Assembly: GCA_947628225.1 (NCBI GenBank)
Contig: CANQYY010000001.1
Span: 248,001-312,000 of the forward strand
Direction: 5' to 3'
Origin: an uncultured Lachnospiraceae bacterium
Lineage (GTDB): Bacteria > Bacillota > Clostridia > Lachnospirales > Lachnospiraceae
DNA length: 64,000 nt
In this document: in pieces, positions 52,920 to 63,637 of the stretch
Numbering within the stretch: the first letter of the stretch is position 1
How the letters are laid out: the number at the start of each line of letters is the position of its first letter
Notes under the pieces: model-generated
What the model saw: only the letters and a program-made list of their open reading frames with translations
The model's database searches: none
Told to the model about the DNA's origin: nothing
Program-made: the position numbers and the translations under genes

Positions 52920-53657
52920 CTATTTTTCTTTTTCCACAATATTCGGCGTGTTCATTATCACATCTCCCTTTACCTTATAATTGGTCATATCGATTTCGCC
53001 CTCATACTTTCTTTCCAGCATTGGTTTCAGTATGCTTGGCAGCGCGGAAATCTGTTCGTCGTAGTTCTCCTTACGGCCGAGAGATATTTTTATCTTATCC
53101 ACATAGAGAAAAGCCTCGTTTTTATCGTTAAACTGAACCCTGTCCCAGGAAACTTTATAGTGCCGGAACAGATAGGAAAGATTCATAATCTGCCTGAGCA
53201 GTTCTTCGTCCTCCATCTGAACCTTTTCATAAAGGGTAAAGGTAGTCAGGCTTTTGGTTTCAAAAAGAGGGATGTCCTCCCGCGGTTTTTGCGTGCTCTG
53301 CAGCACCATGCCGTCCTTATCAAAGTAAATATACTGGTTGGTATAGGCAATGCCGGCTATAATTGTTTTTTCATACAGCTTGATATGGAGTTCATTCAGG
53401 GACGGATAGCTTACCTCATACTCCCGGACAAAATCCGGCTCAGGCGTCAGGGAGAGCTTGTCCAACAGCCAAAAGGACAATATGTTCCTTTCCCAGAAAT
53501 GGGATTGAAACATTTCTGCCATCTGCGTCTGGCTGTAAAAGGTATTTCCCTCCACAGTCACTTTCTTTATACGAAAAAAAAAGGCACAAAAGACAAAAAT
53601 AATAATAACGGCAGGCACTATAAACCAGACTTTACGTTTCTTTTTCTTTTCCTCCAT
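52920..53657 (-). CDS. ftsQ: Cell division protein FtsQ/DivIB
   Basis: 245 residues, ATG after AAGGAG. Short Lys-rich cytoplasmic tail, one membrane helix (about 10-28) and a POTRA domain starting VTVEGNTFYSQTQMAEMF, then the FtsQ beta domain (YEVSYPSLNELHIKLYEKT). Regulates the FtsW-PBP septal synthase through FtsL. C-terminal tail ends in KEK. Confidence 0.9.
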   Translation of the reverse strand: MEEKKKKRKVWFIVPAVIIIFVFCAFFFRIKKVTVEGNTFYSQTQMAEMFQSHFWERNILSFWLLDKLSLTPEPDFVREYEVSYPSLNELHIKLYEKTIIAGIAYTNQYIYFDKDGMVLQSTQKPREDIPLFETKSLTTFTLYEKVQMEDEELLRQIMNLSYLFRHYKVSWDRVQFNDKNEAFLYVDKIKISLGRKENYDEQISALPSILKPMLERKYEGEIDMTNYKVKGDVIMNTPNIVEKEK

Positions 53658-53673
53658 ACCATTCTCTCCTTTT

Positions 53674-54930
53674 CTATTCTTCCTTGTGATAATTGGCTGT
53701 CAGCCCCAGATTTTGCATCTGTTCCACCACTTTTTCATAGCCACGGTGTATAAAATGCTCTTTATATACTGTCGTAACCCCTTCCGCCATTCCGGCCGCG
53801 ATCAGCAGTCCGGCGCCGCTTCTAAGGTCATCCGCCTCCACCGCAGCGCCATGTAACTTTGTTACCCCGGTAATTCTTGCCCGGTTACTGACATAATCAA
53901 TATTGGCTCCCATTTTCCGGAGTTTTTGAATCATGCGGAACCGGTTTTCAAAAATCCCCTCTTCGATAGTGCTGACGCCGCCGCTTTTACACAGCACCGC
54001 CATGAGAAGGGACTGCCCGTCGGTAGGGAATCCCGGATAGGGACGGGTACAGATATAAGGAATGGGATTGGGACGGCTTTGCTGCCGGATAAAAATCCCT
54101 TTGCTGCCCAGTCTGATCTGGCAGCCCAGACGGGATAATACCGTTATCTCCTTGGGCGGAGTATCCGAGTCCGTTTCCAGATAGGCCTCTCCCCCGCATC
54201 CTGCCACCATCATCGCATAGGTGAGGAAAGCAATCCGGTCAGCTCCCAGCTGCCATTTTACGCCATGCAGTCTGGAAACCCCCTGAATGATTATGTGTTC
54301 GGTCCCCTCGCCTTTGATTTTCGCTCCCATGGTTCGGAGAAAATGGCAGAATTCAACAATCTCCGGCTCTCTTGCCGCATTTTGAATCCACGTCACTCCT
54401 TCTGCCAGCACAGCGGCAAGGACAATATTTTCGGTAGCGCCCACGCTGGGAAATTCCAGCTCGATAGTCGCGCCCTTTAACGCAGACGCCGATTCGCAGC
54501 GGATATAATTTTCCTCCTCCGTTGTCACTACTCCCATTTTCCGGAATGCCTTAATATGAAAGTCAATGGGGCGGCTTCCAATCGAACACCCTCCCGGATA
54601 ATCTATCGTTACCTTTCCAAAGCGCGCCAGCATACTTCCGATCAAAAGGACAGAGGCACGGATTTCCTTTACTCTTTTCTCTTCAATACTTTTGTTCCCC
54701 AGCGCGGAAGCATCGATTGTAAGACAATGATCCTCATAGGTCACACGCCCGCCAATATCCTCCATTACTTCAGCCATGGCATGGACATCCGAAATATCCG
54801 GACAATTTTCAATCACGGTAATTTCATCGCATAAAAGAGCGGCCGCCATCATAGGCAGTACGGCATTTTTTGAGCCCTGAATCCTGACCTTTCCCCTGAC
54901 CGGGTTTCCCCCACAGACCTCTATTGACAT
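53674..54930 (-). CDS. murA: UDP-N-acetylglucosamine 1-carboxyvinyltransferase
   Basis: 418 residues if the ATG at 54928-54930 is used (GGTGAG just upstream, family-like length before QGSKNAVLP). A start at 54984 would overlap the ftsW stop by ATGA and cannot be excluded. Catalytic Cys in YPGGCSIGSRPIDFH; SVGATENIVLAA and AGLLIAAGMAEG match EPSP-synthase-fold repeats. Adds enolpyruvate to UDP-GlcNAc, the first committed step of peptidoglycan synthesis; fosfomycin target. Confidence 0.94.
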   Translation of the reverse strand: MSIEVCGGNPVRGKVRIQGSKNAVLPMMAAALLCDEITVIENCPDISDVHAMAEVMEDIGGRVTYEDHCLTIDASALGNKSIEEKRVKEIRASVLLIGSMLARFGKVTIDYPGGCSIGSRPIDFHIKAFRKMGVVTTEEENYIRCESASALKGATIELEFPSVGATENIVLAAVLAEGVTWIQNAAREPEIVEFCHFLRTMGAKIKGEGTEHIIIQGVSRLHGVKWQLGADRIAFLTYAMMVAGCGGEAYLETDSDTPPKEITVLSRLGCQIRLGSKGIFIRQQSRPNPIPYICTRPYPGFPTDGQSLLMAVLCKSGGVSTIEEGIFENRFRMIQKLRKMGANIDYVSNRARITGVTKLHGAAVEADDLRSGAGLLIAAGMAEGVTTVYKEHFIHRGYEKVVEQMQNLGLTANYHKEE

Positions 54931-54980
54931 TTTCTCACCATACAAGATGTTCTCAGTCATATTGTATGTAACAGGTTCTG

Positions 54981-56117
54981 TCATGTGCTTTTACATTTCG
55001 AGGAAATCCCCAATACTAACCCCATTTCTGCCATTAAAATCATAATGGACGTTCCCCCGTAGCTGACAAAAGGCAGCGGAATGCCGGTAGAAGGCATGGA
55101 ATTGGTCACTACCGCAATATTAATGACTACCTGCGCCGCAATATGGATTAATACGCCGGTGCAGATGAGGGCGGAAAATAGATCCGGTGAATTCATGGCA
55201 ATATTTAACACCCGCCAGATTAGTAAGATAAACATGATAATAACAATACCGGCTCCCACCATTCCCAGTTCCTCGCAAATAATGGAAAATATCATATCGT
55301 TATGAGATTCCGGAATAAAACCTAATTTCTGCATACTCTCGCCCAGCCCTGTCCCGAATACGCCGCCGGAGGCAATCGCATATAAACCCTGTAAGACCTG
55401 ATACCCTTTTGGATTGCTCTCTACATGCAGCCAGATATTAAAGCGGTCCGAACGGAAGCCCGCGCCAAAAATGACATAAAGGGCGATTAATGCTACTCCG
55501 GCGAGTCCGAGAAGAATGTACAGACGCTTTTTCTTTGCCGACACAAAGCACATGCCAAAGGTAATGACAAAAACAACAATAGCAGTGCTCAGGTTTTCCA
55601 TTGCCACCAATACAATCAATAATCCCACCGGTATGAACACTCTGGCAATCCCCGCAACATTACTCATATCCCTTGGTCTTTTCTGGATAAAATAAGCCGC
55701 CACTAAAATCACAACTATTTTCGTAAACTCCGAAGGCTGCAGCGACAAGGGCCCGATATAGAGCCAGCGCTTGGCACCATTGACCTCTGCGCCGACAAAC
55801 AGCACGATCGTCTGCAGCGCCACGGCAAGCCAGTACAGCGCCGTGATCATCCTAAGGCGGATAAGCGGCAGCTGGCGCAGGTACAGCTTGTAGTGAAAAC
55901 GGCTTACCAGAAACATGGCTATGATTCCCGCCACTACTCCGATAGCCTGTTTTTTTAAAAAATAAGCTGAATCATTATATTTCACCTGTGAGGTATAAGA
56001 GCTTGCGCTGTATATCATCAACATGCCAAAGCCCACCAGACACAGAGTAATTAATAAAAGACTGTAATCAAAGGTACTTGTCATACCGGTTTTGCCTTTG
56101 CCGTTTCGGTTTTCCAC
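54981..56117 (-). CDS. ftsW: Division SEDS glycosyltransferase FtsW/SpoVE
   Basis: 378 residues, GTG start after GGGAGG. About ten membrane helices; signatures [56 protein letters not shown] and [15 protein letters not shown]. It makes septal glycan with the class B PBPs encoded upstream. Position between murD and murA in the dcw cluster fits FtsW or SpoVE. Confidence 0.95.
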   Translation of the reverse strand: MENRNGKGKTGMTSTFDYSLLLITLCLVGFGMLMIYSASSYTSQVKYNDSAYFLKKQAIGVVAGIIAMFLVSRFHYKLYLRQLPLIRLRMITALYWLAVALQTIVLFVGAEVNGAKRWLYIGPLSLQPSEFTKIVVILVAAYFIQKRPRDMSNVAGIARVFIPVGLLIVLVAMENLSTAIVVFVITFGMCFVSAKKKRLYILLGLAGVALIALYVIFGAGFRSDRFNIWLHVESNPKGYQVLQGLYAIASGGVFGTGLGESMQKLGFIPESHNDMIFSIICEELGMVGAGIVIIMFILLIWRVLNIAMNSPDLFSALICTGVLIHIAAQVVINIAVVTNSMPSTGIPLPFVSYGGTSIMILMAEMGLVLGISSKCKST

Positions 56118-56135
56118 AAGCCATCCTCCCTATCA

Positions 56136-57464
56136 TTATAAACTGCGGACATATTCTTTAAAGAGATTTCCTCTCTGCTCATAGGAATCAAACATATCCC
56201 AACTGGCACAGGCGGGAGAAAGCAAAACGGCATCCCCCTTTTGCGCTATCTGCTCTGCCCGTTTTACCGCTTCTTCAAGGGTTTCCGCCATTTCATAATT
56301 TTCAAATCCGAGCCGGTCTGCGGTTTCGGCAATCCTTTTGGCAGTTGCCCCGATCAGAATCAGTTTTTTTACCTTTCCGTCAAATGCCTGAATCCATTCA
56401 TCAAACTCCCCGCCCTTATCGTATCCTCCGCCAATGAGAACCGTAGGCTTATCCATGGATTGGATCCCCTTTATGGCGGCGTCCGGATTTGTCCCCTTGG
56501 AATCATTATAATAATCGACGCCATTTACCGTTTTGACAAACTCGACCCGGTGCTCGACCGCCTGAAATGATTTGACAGCCGACAGGATCACCTCCATCGG
56601 CACGCCCATTTCCCTTGTAATCAAAATAGCCGCCATGATATTTTCGCAGTTGTGGTCGCCCGGAATATTGCTGTCTTTCATATTCATCAGTACAACTCCG
56701 GTGTCCCCATCCACAATATCACGGTTTTCATTTTGGTAAAGGCCGTTTGTTATTTTTCGTTTACTGCTGAAAAAAGCTACCCGGCAGGACAACTCCTCCG
56801 CCCGTTTTCTCAGCACCTCATCCTCATAGTTTAACACGCACAATTCATCCTGCCCCTGATTTTTCGTAATGGCAAACTTCATGTCTATGTAACATTCCAT
56901 AGTCTTATGCCGGTTCAGATGATCCGGGGTAATGTTCAAAATAGCGCTGACCTTCGGGCAAAAGCGATCGATAGTTTCCAGCTGGAAGCTGCTGATCTCT
57001 GCTACCGTTACCGAATCCGGGGTCGTTTTCAGCACCTCTTTTGTGTAAGGGTTCCCGATATTTCCTACCACGAAGGTATTCTCCTGATATGCCTTCATAA
57101 TTTCTCCGGTCAGGGTAGTCGTGGTCGTCTTTCCATTCGTTCCCGTAATTCCAACAACCTTCCCCTTTTCCATCAGCCAGGCAAGCTCGATTTCTCCAAT
57201 AATGGGAATTTTTTTCTTCTTTAGGAATTCTGCCACCGGAATATCCAGCGGTACCCCCGGACTGAATACGGCGCAATCAAGCCCGGCAAATACTTCCTCC
57301 GGAAAATCTCCCAGATACGCCGGAACATCATAATCGGCAATATCGAAATTTTTATTGCCGTCATACAGGCAAATATCCGCGCCCATTTTTTTCAATAATT
57401 TGTAAGCGGCCAGACCGCTTTTTCCCAGCCCGATAACCGCCGTTTTTTTTCCCTTTAATTCCAT
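56136..57464 (-). CDS. murD: UDP-N-acetylmuramoylalanine--D-glutamate ligase
   Basis: 442 residues; the ATG at 57462-57464 follows AGAAAGGA and starts MELKGKKTAVIGLGKSGLAA. ATP loop GTNGKTTTTTLTGEI, ITPDHLNRHKTM and the C-terminal domain (DSKGTNPDAAIKGI) are normal. Adds D-Glu to UDP-MurNAc-L-Ala in the cytoplasm. Confidence 0.97.
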   Translation of the reverse strand: MELKGKKTAVIGLGKSGLAAYKLLKKMGADICLYDGNKNFDIADYDVPAYLGDFPEEVFAGLDCAVFSPGVPLDIPVAEFLKKKKIPIIGEIELAWLMEKGKVVGITGTNGKTTTTTLTGEIMKAYQENTFVVGNIGNPYTKEVLKTTPDSVTVAEISSFQLETIDRFCPKVSAILNITPDHLNRHKTMECYIDMKFAITKNQGQDELCVLNYEDEVLRKRAEELSCRVAFFSSKRKITNGLYQNENRDIVDGDTGVVLMNMKDSNIPGDHNCENIMAAILITREMGVPMEVILSAVKSFQAVEHRVEFVKTVNGVDYYNDSKGTNPDAAIKGIQSMDKPTVLIGGGYDKGGEFDEWIQAFDGKVKKLILIGATAKRIAETADRLGFENYEMAETLEEAVKRAEQIAQKGDAVLLSPACASWDMFDSYEQRGNLFKEYVRSL

Positions 57465-57505
57465 GGTTTTGTCCTTTCTCCGATAAAGCGCTGATTTTCC
57501 GTCAA

Positions 57506-58471
57506 TCAGAGCGCCATGATCCCGATCAGGCACAAGAGCGCTGTGACCACGCTAAACGCCGCTACTACCTGGGTTTCGGAATAACCGCTTAATTCAAAAT
57601 GATGATGGATCGGCGCCATTTTGAAAATCCTCTTGCCGTGCGTCAGCTTAAAATAGCCCACCTGCAAAATATCCGAAACCACCTCTATCAGATAAATGAG
57701 TCCTACGATCACAATAAAAAGAGGCATGTGGAGCATCAGGGCGATTGCCGATACAAATCCACCCAAGGCTAAGGAACCGGTATCCCCCATAAAAACTCTC
57801 GCCGGATAAGTATTAAATAGCAGAAATCCTAACAGGCTCCCCACAACCGCGCCGGTTATCGGCGTCATATTGCCATTGAGCATCAGCGCCGCAATGGTAA
57901 AGAAAGTAGCCACAATAGCCGTCACGCCGGATACAAGGCCGTCTAACCCGTCTGTTAAATTCACGCCGTTTACCGTCCCCAGCACGACGATAAATACAAA
58001 GGGGATAAAAAGCCATACGGGCATTGTAAAACCGGCTCCCTCAACAAATGGGATCCGCATGGTGGTGTCCATATCCGCCACATTGAAATAATAGTAGAGG
58101 AAAATGATGGTTACCAAAAACTGCAGGGCAATTTTCTGCAGGGGCGTAAGTCCCAGAGAGCGTTTCATCACTACTTTGATATAGTCGTCTAAAAATCCAA
58201 TAATCCCAAAGCCAAGGGTCATAAACAGCACGGGAATAATATCGCTGTAGCGTTTCACATAAATAAGAGAGGTAATTAATATACTGGCAAGAATCACAAG
58301 TCCCCCCATAGTAGGCGTACCGTTTTTTTTCAAATGGGACTCCGGGCCATCCTCCCGTTCCGTCTGTCCAAATTTTAATTTGCGCAAAAATGGGATTATA
58401 ACCGGACACAGCACTACACTGACGAAAAAGGATATAATCACCGGCATTAATACACTCAGGTTAAAATTCAT
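57506..58471 (-). CDS. mraY: Phospho-N-acetylmuramoyl-pentapeptide transferase
   Basis: 321 residues with ten membrane helices, ATG after AAGGGG. GTPTMGGLVI, FLDDYIKV with the Asp pair, NGVNLTDGLDGL and the HHHFE-like APIHHHFELSG are diagnostic. Makes lipid I at the membrane. Confidence 0.98.
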   Translation of the reverse strand: MNFNLSVLMPVIISFFVSVVLCPVIIPFLRKLKFGQTEREDGPESHLKKNGTPTMGGLVILASILITSLIYVKRYSDIIPVLFMTLGFGIIGFLDDYIKVVMKRSLGLTPLQKIALQFLVTIIFLYYYFNVADMDTTMRIPFVEGAGFTMPVWLFIPFVFIVVLGTVNGVNLTDGLDGLVSGVTAIVATFFTIAALMLNGNMTPITGAVVGSLLGFLLFNTYPARVFMGDTGSLALGGFVSAIALMLHMPLFIVIVGLIYLIEVVSDILQVGYFKLTHGKRIFKMAPIHHHFELSGYSETQVVAAFSVVTALLCLIGIMAL

Positions 58472-58572
58472 ATCTTAGCACCCCTTCTTATCTTATTCAG
58501 TACGTTTACGCACGCATTTATTTTATACCATTACCGCCTATACCGCAAGCCTTTCTTCATACTGCCGCCGGC

Positions 58573-60288
58573 TTATTTTACCAGATATGGCAATATATTT
58601 GAAAATAAAACAGAAATGGCAGGAGCCGCCACCGTCCCCCCATAATAAAGCCCCTGCGGCTCATCAATGCGGACAAGAGCAATTACCTGCGGATTCTCTA
58701 CCGGGGCAAACCCTATGGTGGAGGCAATATATTTTCCATTCCCTCTCGGGAGCTTCTGGCTCGTGCCGGTCTTTGCCCCTACCGTAAATCCCTCTACTCC
58801 GGCATTTTTTCCGGTTCCCTCGGAAACCACTTTGCCCAGAGCTTCTCTGACAAGGTCGGAGGTTTCTTTGGAAACGACAGAATCCCCGCCGGGATAGACA
58901 AATTTTTTCATGTGGTTCCCATCGGCGCTGACAGCGCTGACGCCAAAATGCGGCGTGATACTCTTTCCTCCGTTAATAATAGATGCCGCGCAGGTCAAAA
59001 GGCGTATCGGGGACAGCTGAAACGATTGTCCGAAAGACATGGTGGCAAGTTCCACTGCACCCACATTTTTTTCTTTATGCATAATGGTCTTTGCTTCGCC
59101 CGGCACATCAATCCCCGTCTTTTGCAGGGCGTGAAAGGCAGTTAAATAGCGAAAGAAATCTTTTACGCCAACTCTTGCCCCCACATCAATAAAGACCGGG
59201 TTACAGGAGTTCATAATTCCCTGCAGGAAGGTTTCCCCGCCATGGCCGGTCGTCTTATGGCAGCGGATTCTCCTGTCCTCCACCATCCGATAGCCGGGGC
59301 AGCTAAAATGGTCGGTCATTTTTACTACTCCCTTTTCCAGAGCTGCCGCCGCGGTAAGGATCTTAAACGTAGACCCCGGCTCGTAGGTATCGGAAACACA
59401 GCCGTTCCGCCACATGGTATTTAACCGTTTATTTTTTTCTTTTTCCGGTAAATTTTCTTCCTTATCTGTCAGGGTATAAGGATCATTTAAGTTAAATTCC
59501 GGAACCCCCGCCATGGCATATATCTCGCCGTTATTCGGATTCATAACGATGATTTCCACGCTTTTTGCCTTCTTTTTTTTGAGGAGCATATTCGCCACCT
59601 GGTCGGCATATTCCATAATGGTCAGATCCAGACTGGTATTTAAAGTCCAGCCCGCCACCGGTTCAATCCGGTCCTCCGCTCCATTTTCAATTTCAGTTCC
59701 ATGGGCTGTCGTCATCGTAAGAATCGATCCGTCCGTCCCTTTCAGATATTTTTCATAGGTTACCTCCAGACCGATAATCCCCTGATTGTCACTGCCGGTA
59801 AAGCCAAGTACTTTTGATGCTAAAGAATCATATTGATATTCCCTTTTATAATCCTCGTCAACGGTTACCCCCGCCAGCTTGTAGTTGCGTATCCTGTCCG
59901 AGGTTTCTTTGTCAACATTGGATTTAACCTTTTCGCGGGAGGAAACTTTCTCTACTTTTTTTCGGATCGTTTCCTCCGGCATATTCAGTTCTTTGGATAA
60001 CAGGGAGATTACCTTCTCCGGTTCTTTCATTTGACTGTGAATGACAGAAATTGTGGAAACGGATCGATTGCCCGCCAGCAGCTTACCGTTGCAATCCAGT
60101 ATTTTTCCCCTCTCTGCTTTGATTTTTCTCTCTCTCTCATGCAGCTCCTTAGCCTGAACGCCAAAATAGTCGGCCCTGAATATCATCAGATATCCCAGAC
60201 GGACAAACATGACGACTAACATCAGGGAAAAAGCAAAAAATACCAAACACATATTTTGTCTTTGGTAAGTTTTGTGTCTGTTCCACAT
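58573..60288 (-). CDS. Class B penicillin-binding protein (FtsI/SpoVD-like), copy 2
   Basis: 571 residues; the ATG at 60286-60288 has GAGG at good spacing, four codons inside a longer frame. One membrane anchor, a dimerisation domain (ERGKILDCNGKLLA), and a transpeptidase domain with STFK, SCN and KTGTSQ. No PASTA repeats at the C-terminus. Septum or spore-cortex cross-linking; it is one of two adjacent class B PBPs, so one may be vegetative and the other sporulation-specific. Confidence 0.94.
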   Translation of the reverse strand: MWNRHKTYQRQNMCLVFFAFSLMLVVMFVRLGYLMIFRADYFGVQAKELHERERKIKAERGKILDCNGKLLAGNRSVSTISVIHSQMKEPEKVISLLSKELNMPEETIRKKVEKVSSREKVKSNVDKETSDRIRNYKLAGVTVDEDYKREYQYDSLASKVLGFTGSDNQGIIGLEVTYEKYLKGTDGSILTMTTAHGTEIENGAEDRIEPVAGWTLNTSLDLTIMEYADQVANMLLKKKKAKSVEIIVMNPNNGEIYAMAGVPEFNLNDPYTLTDKEENLPEKEKNKRLNTMWRNGCVSDTYEPGSTFKILTAAAALEKGVVKMTDHFSCPGYRMVEDRRIRCHKTTGHGGETFLQGIMNSCNPVFIDVGARVGVKDFFRYLTAFHALQKTGIDVPGEAKTIMHKEKNVGAVELATMSFGQSFQLSPIRLLTCAASIINGGKSITPHFGVSAVSADGNHMKKFVYPGGDSVVSKETSDLVREALGKVVSEGTGKNAGVEGFTVGAKTGTSQKLPRGNGKYIASTIGFAPVENPQVIALVRIDEPQGLYYGGTVAAPAISVLFSNILPYLVK

Positions 60289-60345
60289 AAGCGGCCTCAT
60301 ATAAAATCATCGTTATAATGTATTGCATTTTCCCTCAGGATATGA

Positions 60346-62175
60346 TTATTTTGAGGCATACTGTCCTAAAAAAGGAAGTACTTTTTTTAGTATTTTAGAG
60401 GCAAATTCCGTCGCATAGGTACTGTGCGCCTGATCCTCAACTCTCGGCTCATCCACAATAACATAAATCGCCGCCTCCGGATCTTCTGCCGGTATACAGC
60501 CAATAAACGACACCAGATATTTCCGCGCGGAAACCGGGCGCTTCTCCGCCGTCCCGGTTTTTCCCCCTATGGAATACCCCGGCACTTTAGCCGGCGAGGC
60601 AGTTCCCTCCTCCACAGTGGATTTTAAATAACTGCGGAGTTTTTTACTCGTATCCTCGGAGGTTGTCTTTTTGACGATAACCGGCTCTATTGTTTCTAAC
60701 ACTGTCCCTTCGCTGTTTTGTATCTCCTTTACTACATGAGGCTGATAATAGCTGCCGCCATTGATAAGAGAGCAGAAACCGCTGAGCATCTGCACCATGG
60801 TCACCGTCTGGGTCTGTCCGAAGCTGCTGGTAGCAAGCTCCACCGGATTCAGCTCCTCGTTCGAGTGGATAAGGCCGGAAGTTTCTCCGGGCAGATCGAT
60901 TCCTGTCCGCTGCCCCAGTCCATATAAATGATTATACTTACTGAATTTATTACGTCCCAGCTTTAACCCGATATCCATCAACGCCACGTTGCAGGACTCC
61001 ATAATGCTGTGGCGCAGATCCAATAGGCCGTGACCGGAACGGTTACTGCAGTGGATTTCCCTGTCCGCCACTTTTTTAGAGCCCGTGCAGTTAAAAGAGG
61101 ACGTACTTTTAATTATATTTTCATCCAATGCCGCCGCTATCGTAAACGGCTTAAACGTAGAACCCGGTTCATAGGCTGAGCTGATGCAGAAATTAGACCA
61201 CATTGCCATGAGGTTTTTGTTTTTCTCCTCTTCACTCATGCCGGCAATCTGAGCCTCTGTATACATACTGCTCAATTCTCTCGGATTATTAAGGTCAAAA
61301 GAAGAGTTCGACGCCATAGCAAGAACTTCGCCGTTTTTGGGATTCATCATCATAACGGCAACCTGTTTTGCCCCCACTCCCTTTTTCTGGAATTGCGCTA
61401 TCTGCTCTTCTACCATCCTCTGGACATTGGCGTCAATGGTCAGGACGACTGAATTGCCGTCTTTTGCCTCCTTTATCGTTCTCTGGAGATTCATGTTGGC
61501 GTCAAAGTATCCATATTCCCTTCCGGTTGTTCCGGATAATTCCTCATTATAGCTCTCCTCTATACCATATGTGCCCTGATTGTCTGATGACATAAATCCA
61601 ATCAGATTACACCCTACCGAATTCAGGGGATAGTTTCTTTTATAGGTTTCCTCAAACCAGACGCCCTGGATTTTTTTATTGGTTTCCATTTTCTTCCGGA
61701 ATCCTTCCACGTTCTGTACATCCAGCTCTTTCAATTCATCCAGATGCTCATACATGGAATCCGGCTTTTTCTCCAGCGCTTCCTCCAGCCTGCTCCTGTC
61801 CACGGAAAAATAGGAGGCGATGGCTTCCAGCGTTTCTTCCCGGGCTTCCTCGCTTGCCAAAAGTGTTTTCGGCTCGAATACTAAATTGTATTTTCTTATA
61901 CTGACAGCTAAGGTAGTGTTCTTTCTGTCTTTGATGGCCCCTCTCTGGTAATTCAGCACCGTGTTGGTATAGGACTGCTGCGACAATGCCGCCTTTTTAT
62001 ACCGGTCGCCATCGTATTTGTCAATTCTGTATATTTTTACCAACAACGCCAAAAAGCAAAGTAAAAAAAGGACAAAAAAAGCAAAGAGGGTCACGCGCAT
62101 CCCTCTTGTAAAACGTTTTGTTTTTGCCCTTCTTCTGCGCCTTCTAAGACCGGAACGATAATACTCTGTACTCAT
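60346..62175 (-). CDS. Class B penicillin-binding protein (FtsI-like), copy 1
   Basis: 609 residues, ATG after GGAAAGGCAGAGG. Arg-rich cytoplasmic tail (RRRRRAKTKRFTRG), a membrane anchor, dimerisation domain (QRGAIKDRKNTTLAV) and transpeptidase motifs STFK (YEPGSTFKPF), SCN and KTGTAEK. No PASTA repeats. Immediately after ftsL, the standard place of ftsI/pbp2B. It cross-links septal peptidoglycan. Confidence 0.95.
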   Translation of the reverse strand: MSTEYYRSGLRRRRRRAKTKRFTRGMRVTLFAFFVLFLLCFLALLVKIYRIDKYDGDRYKKAALSQQSYTNTVLNYQRGAIKDRKNTTLAVSIRKYNLVFEPKTLLASEEAREETLEAIASYFSVDRSRLEEALEKKPDSMYEHLDELKELDVQNVEGFRKKMETNKKIQGVWFEETYKRNYPLNSVGCNLIGFMSSDNQGTYGIEESYNEELSGTTGREYGYFDANMNLQRTIKEAKDGNSVVLTIDANVQRMVEEQIAQFQKKGVGAKQVAVMMMNPKNGEVLAMASNSSFDLNNPRELSSMYTEAQIAGMSEEEKNKNLMAMWSNFCISSAYEPGSTFKPFTIAAALDENIIKSTSSFNCTGSKKVADREIHCSNRSGHGLLDLRHSIMESCNVALMDIGLKLGRNKFSKYNHLYGLGQRTGIDLPGETSGLIHSNEELNPVELATSSFGQTQTVTMVQMLSGFCSLINGGSYYQPHVVKEIQNSEGTVLETIEPVIVKKTTSEDTSKKLRSYLKSTVEEGTASPAKVPGYSIGGKTGTAEKRPVSARKYLVSFIGCIPAEDPEAAIYVIVDEPRVEDQAHSTYATEFASKILKKVLPFLGQYASK

Positions 62176-62198
62176 GCCCTCTGCCTTTCCAAATTTGC

Positions 62199-62645
62199 TT
62201 ATTCCTCCGGAATGGTTCCATGCTGGCGCACCTGCGTACTCTTCTTGCTCTCGTAGGTAAATATCTGGTTATCCTTTGCTTCTGCCATGCCAAGCTTTTT
62301 CGTGGCTATTTCATATACTTCACTTAAATCCAGTGAATTTTCCAGATTCATTTGTGCCGCAGCATTTTCCCGCTCCAACTCTAAGACCTCATTTTGTAAG
62401 TTTACCACACTTTTATTCAAATAGGTAGACTGAAATTGTAAATGTAAATAGGCAATTCCTACCACCATCACACTCAGAAAAGTAAGGCACGTCAAAATAA
62501 CCGCAACCTTATCAATCCTTGGTTTTGGCTGCGTTCTCGGACTCGTTCTCTGCCTTCTCCTGATTTCCTCCTGGCGCCGGATAGGCTCCCTCTCCAGCAC
62601 TCTGGCCGTACTTCCGTAAATGTAGGCTGTTGACTGCCTTGCCAT
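62199..62645 (-). CDS. ftsL: FtsL-like septum formation protein
   Basis: 148 residues, ATG after AGGAGG. Arg/Gln-rich cytoplasmic tail, one membrane helix (about 47-67) and a leucine-zipper coiled coil (VVNLQNEVLELERENAAAQM) followed by LSEVYEIATKKLGM, as in FtsL/DivIC. Identified by position between rsmH and the PBP genes as well as by architecture; sequence of this family is weakly conserved. Confidence 0.85.
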   Translation of the reverse strand: MARQSTAYIYGSTARVLEREPIRRQEEIRRRQRTSPRTQPKPRIDKVAVILTCLTFLSVMVVGIAYLHLQFQSTYLNKSVVNLQNEVLELERENAAAQMNLENSLDLSEVYEIATKKLGMAEAKDNQIFTYESKKSTQVRQHGTIPEE

Positions 62646-62657
62646 CCAAAATTCCTC

Positions 62658-63599
62658 CTAACTATTCCTTCTCTCAAACACCCTTAATTTGGCGCTTTTC
62701 GATCTTGTATTTTTTTCTTTTTCCCCGTTTGTGGGAAGTATGGGCTTGCGCGTAATCACTTTTCCCTTTGATACCTTGTGGCATACGCACACCGGAAAAT
62801 CCGGCGGGCATGTACAGGGATTTTCGTTTTTCCTAAAATTCGTTTTGACAAGCCTGTCCTCTAAGGAATGGAATGTAATAATGCACAATCTTCCCCGGTC
62901 GTTCAATAAATCGACCATGTCATCCAAGGCGTCCCGCAACACTTCCAATTCGTGATTGCACTCAATCCGGATTGCCTGAAATGTTCGTTTCGCCGGATGC
63001 CCCTTTCCTTTTTTTGCTTTTGCCGGCATGGATTTTCGTATCAGATCAACTAACTCCCCGGTAAATTCAATTTCTTTCTGCTGTCTTGCCCTGACAATAT
63101 TTCTGGCAATATTTCCGGCAAAACGCTCTTCCCCATACTCTCTGATAATGCGAAACAGTTCTTTTTCCGTATAAGTATTTACAATATCCTTTGCACTCGT
63201 CTTCTGCTCTGTGTCCATCCTCATATCCAACGGCGCATTTTCCTGATAAGAAAAACCCCGGGCCGCATTATCCAGCTGGTAAGAGGAAACTCCGAGGTCT
63301 AAAACAATGCCATCCACTTTTGGGATGCCCATGTTTTGCAGAAGCTCTTTCATATGTACATAATTGCTTTTTACTATTTTTACTTTATCGCCAAACTCTC
63401 CCAACCGTTTTGCAGAAGCTTTAATAGCTTCTGCATCCTGGTCGATACCAATAAACTTTCCTTTCTCACCCAGCCGCCTGCATATCTGATAAGCATGTCC
63501 GGCGCCGCCCAGCGTGCCATCCACATAGATGCCGTCTTCTTTTATATGCAGTTGCTCTATTGTTTCTTCCAAAAGAACAGAAACATGTTCAAACTCCAT
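62658..63599 (-). CDS. rsmH: 16S rRNA (cytosine1402-N4)-methyltransferase
   Basis: 313 residues, ATG after [31 protein letters not shown] (SAM binding), [25 protein letters not shown] and the C-terminal [12 protein letters not shown]. Methylates C1402 in the decoding site. Second gene of the mra operon. Confidence 0.98.
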   Translation of the reverse strand: MEFEHVSVLLEETIEQLHIKEDGIYVDGTLGGAGHAYQICRRLGEKGKFIGIDQDAEAIKASAKRLGEFGDKVKIVKSNYVHMKELLQNMGIPKVDGIVLDLGVSSYQLDNAARGFSYQENAPLDMRMDTEQKTSAKDIVNTYTEKELFRIIREYGEERFAGNIARNIVRARQQKEIEFTGELVDLIRKSMPAKAKKGKGHPAKRTFQAIRIECNHELEVLRDALDDMVDLLNDRGRLCIITFHSLEDRLVKTNFRKNENPCTCPPDFPVCVCHKVSKGKVITRKPILPTNGEKEKNTRSKSAKLRVFERRNS

Positions 63600-63637
63600 G
63601 GTTACCTCCCGCCGGGCCAGACCGCCAGCATTTTGTA

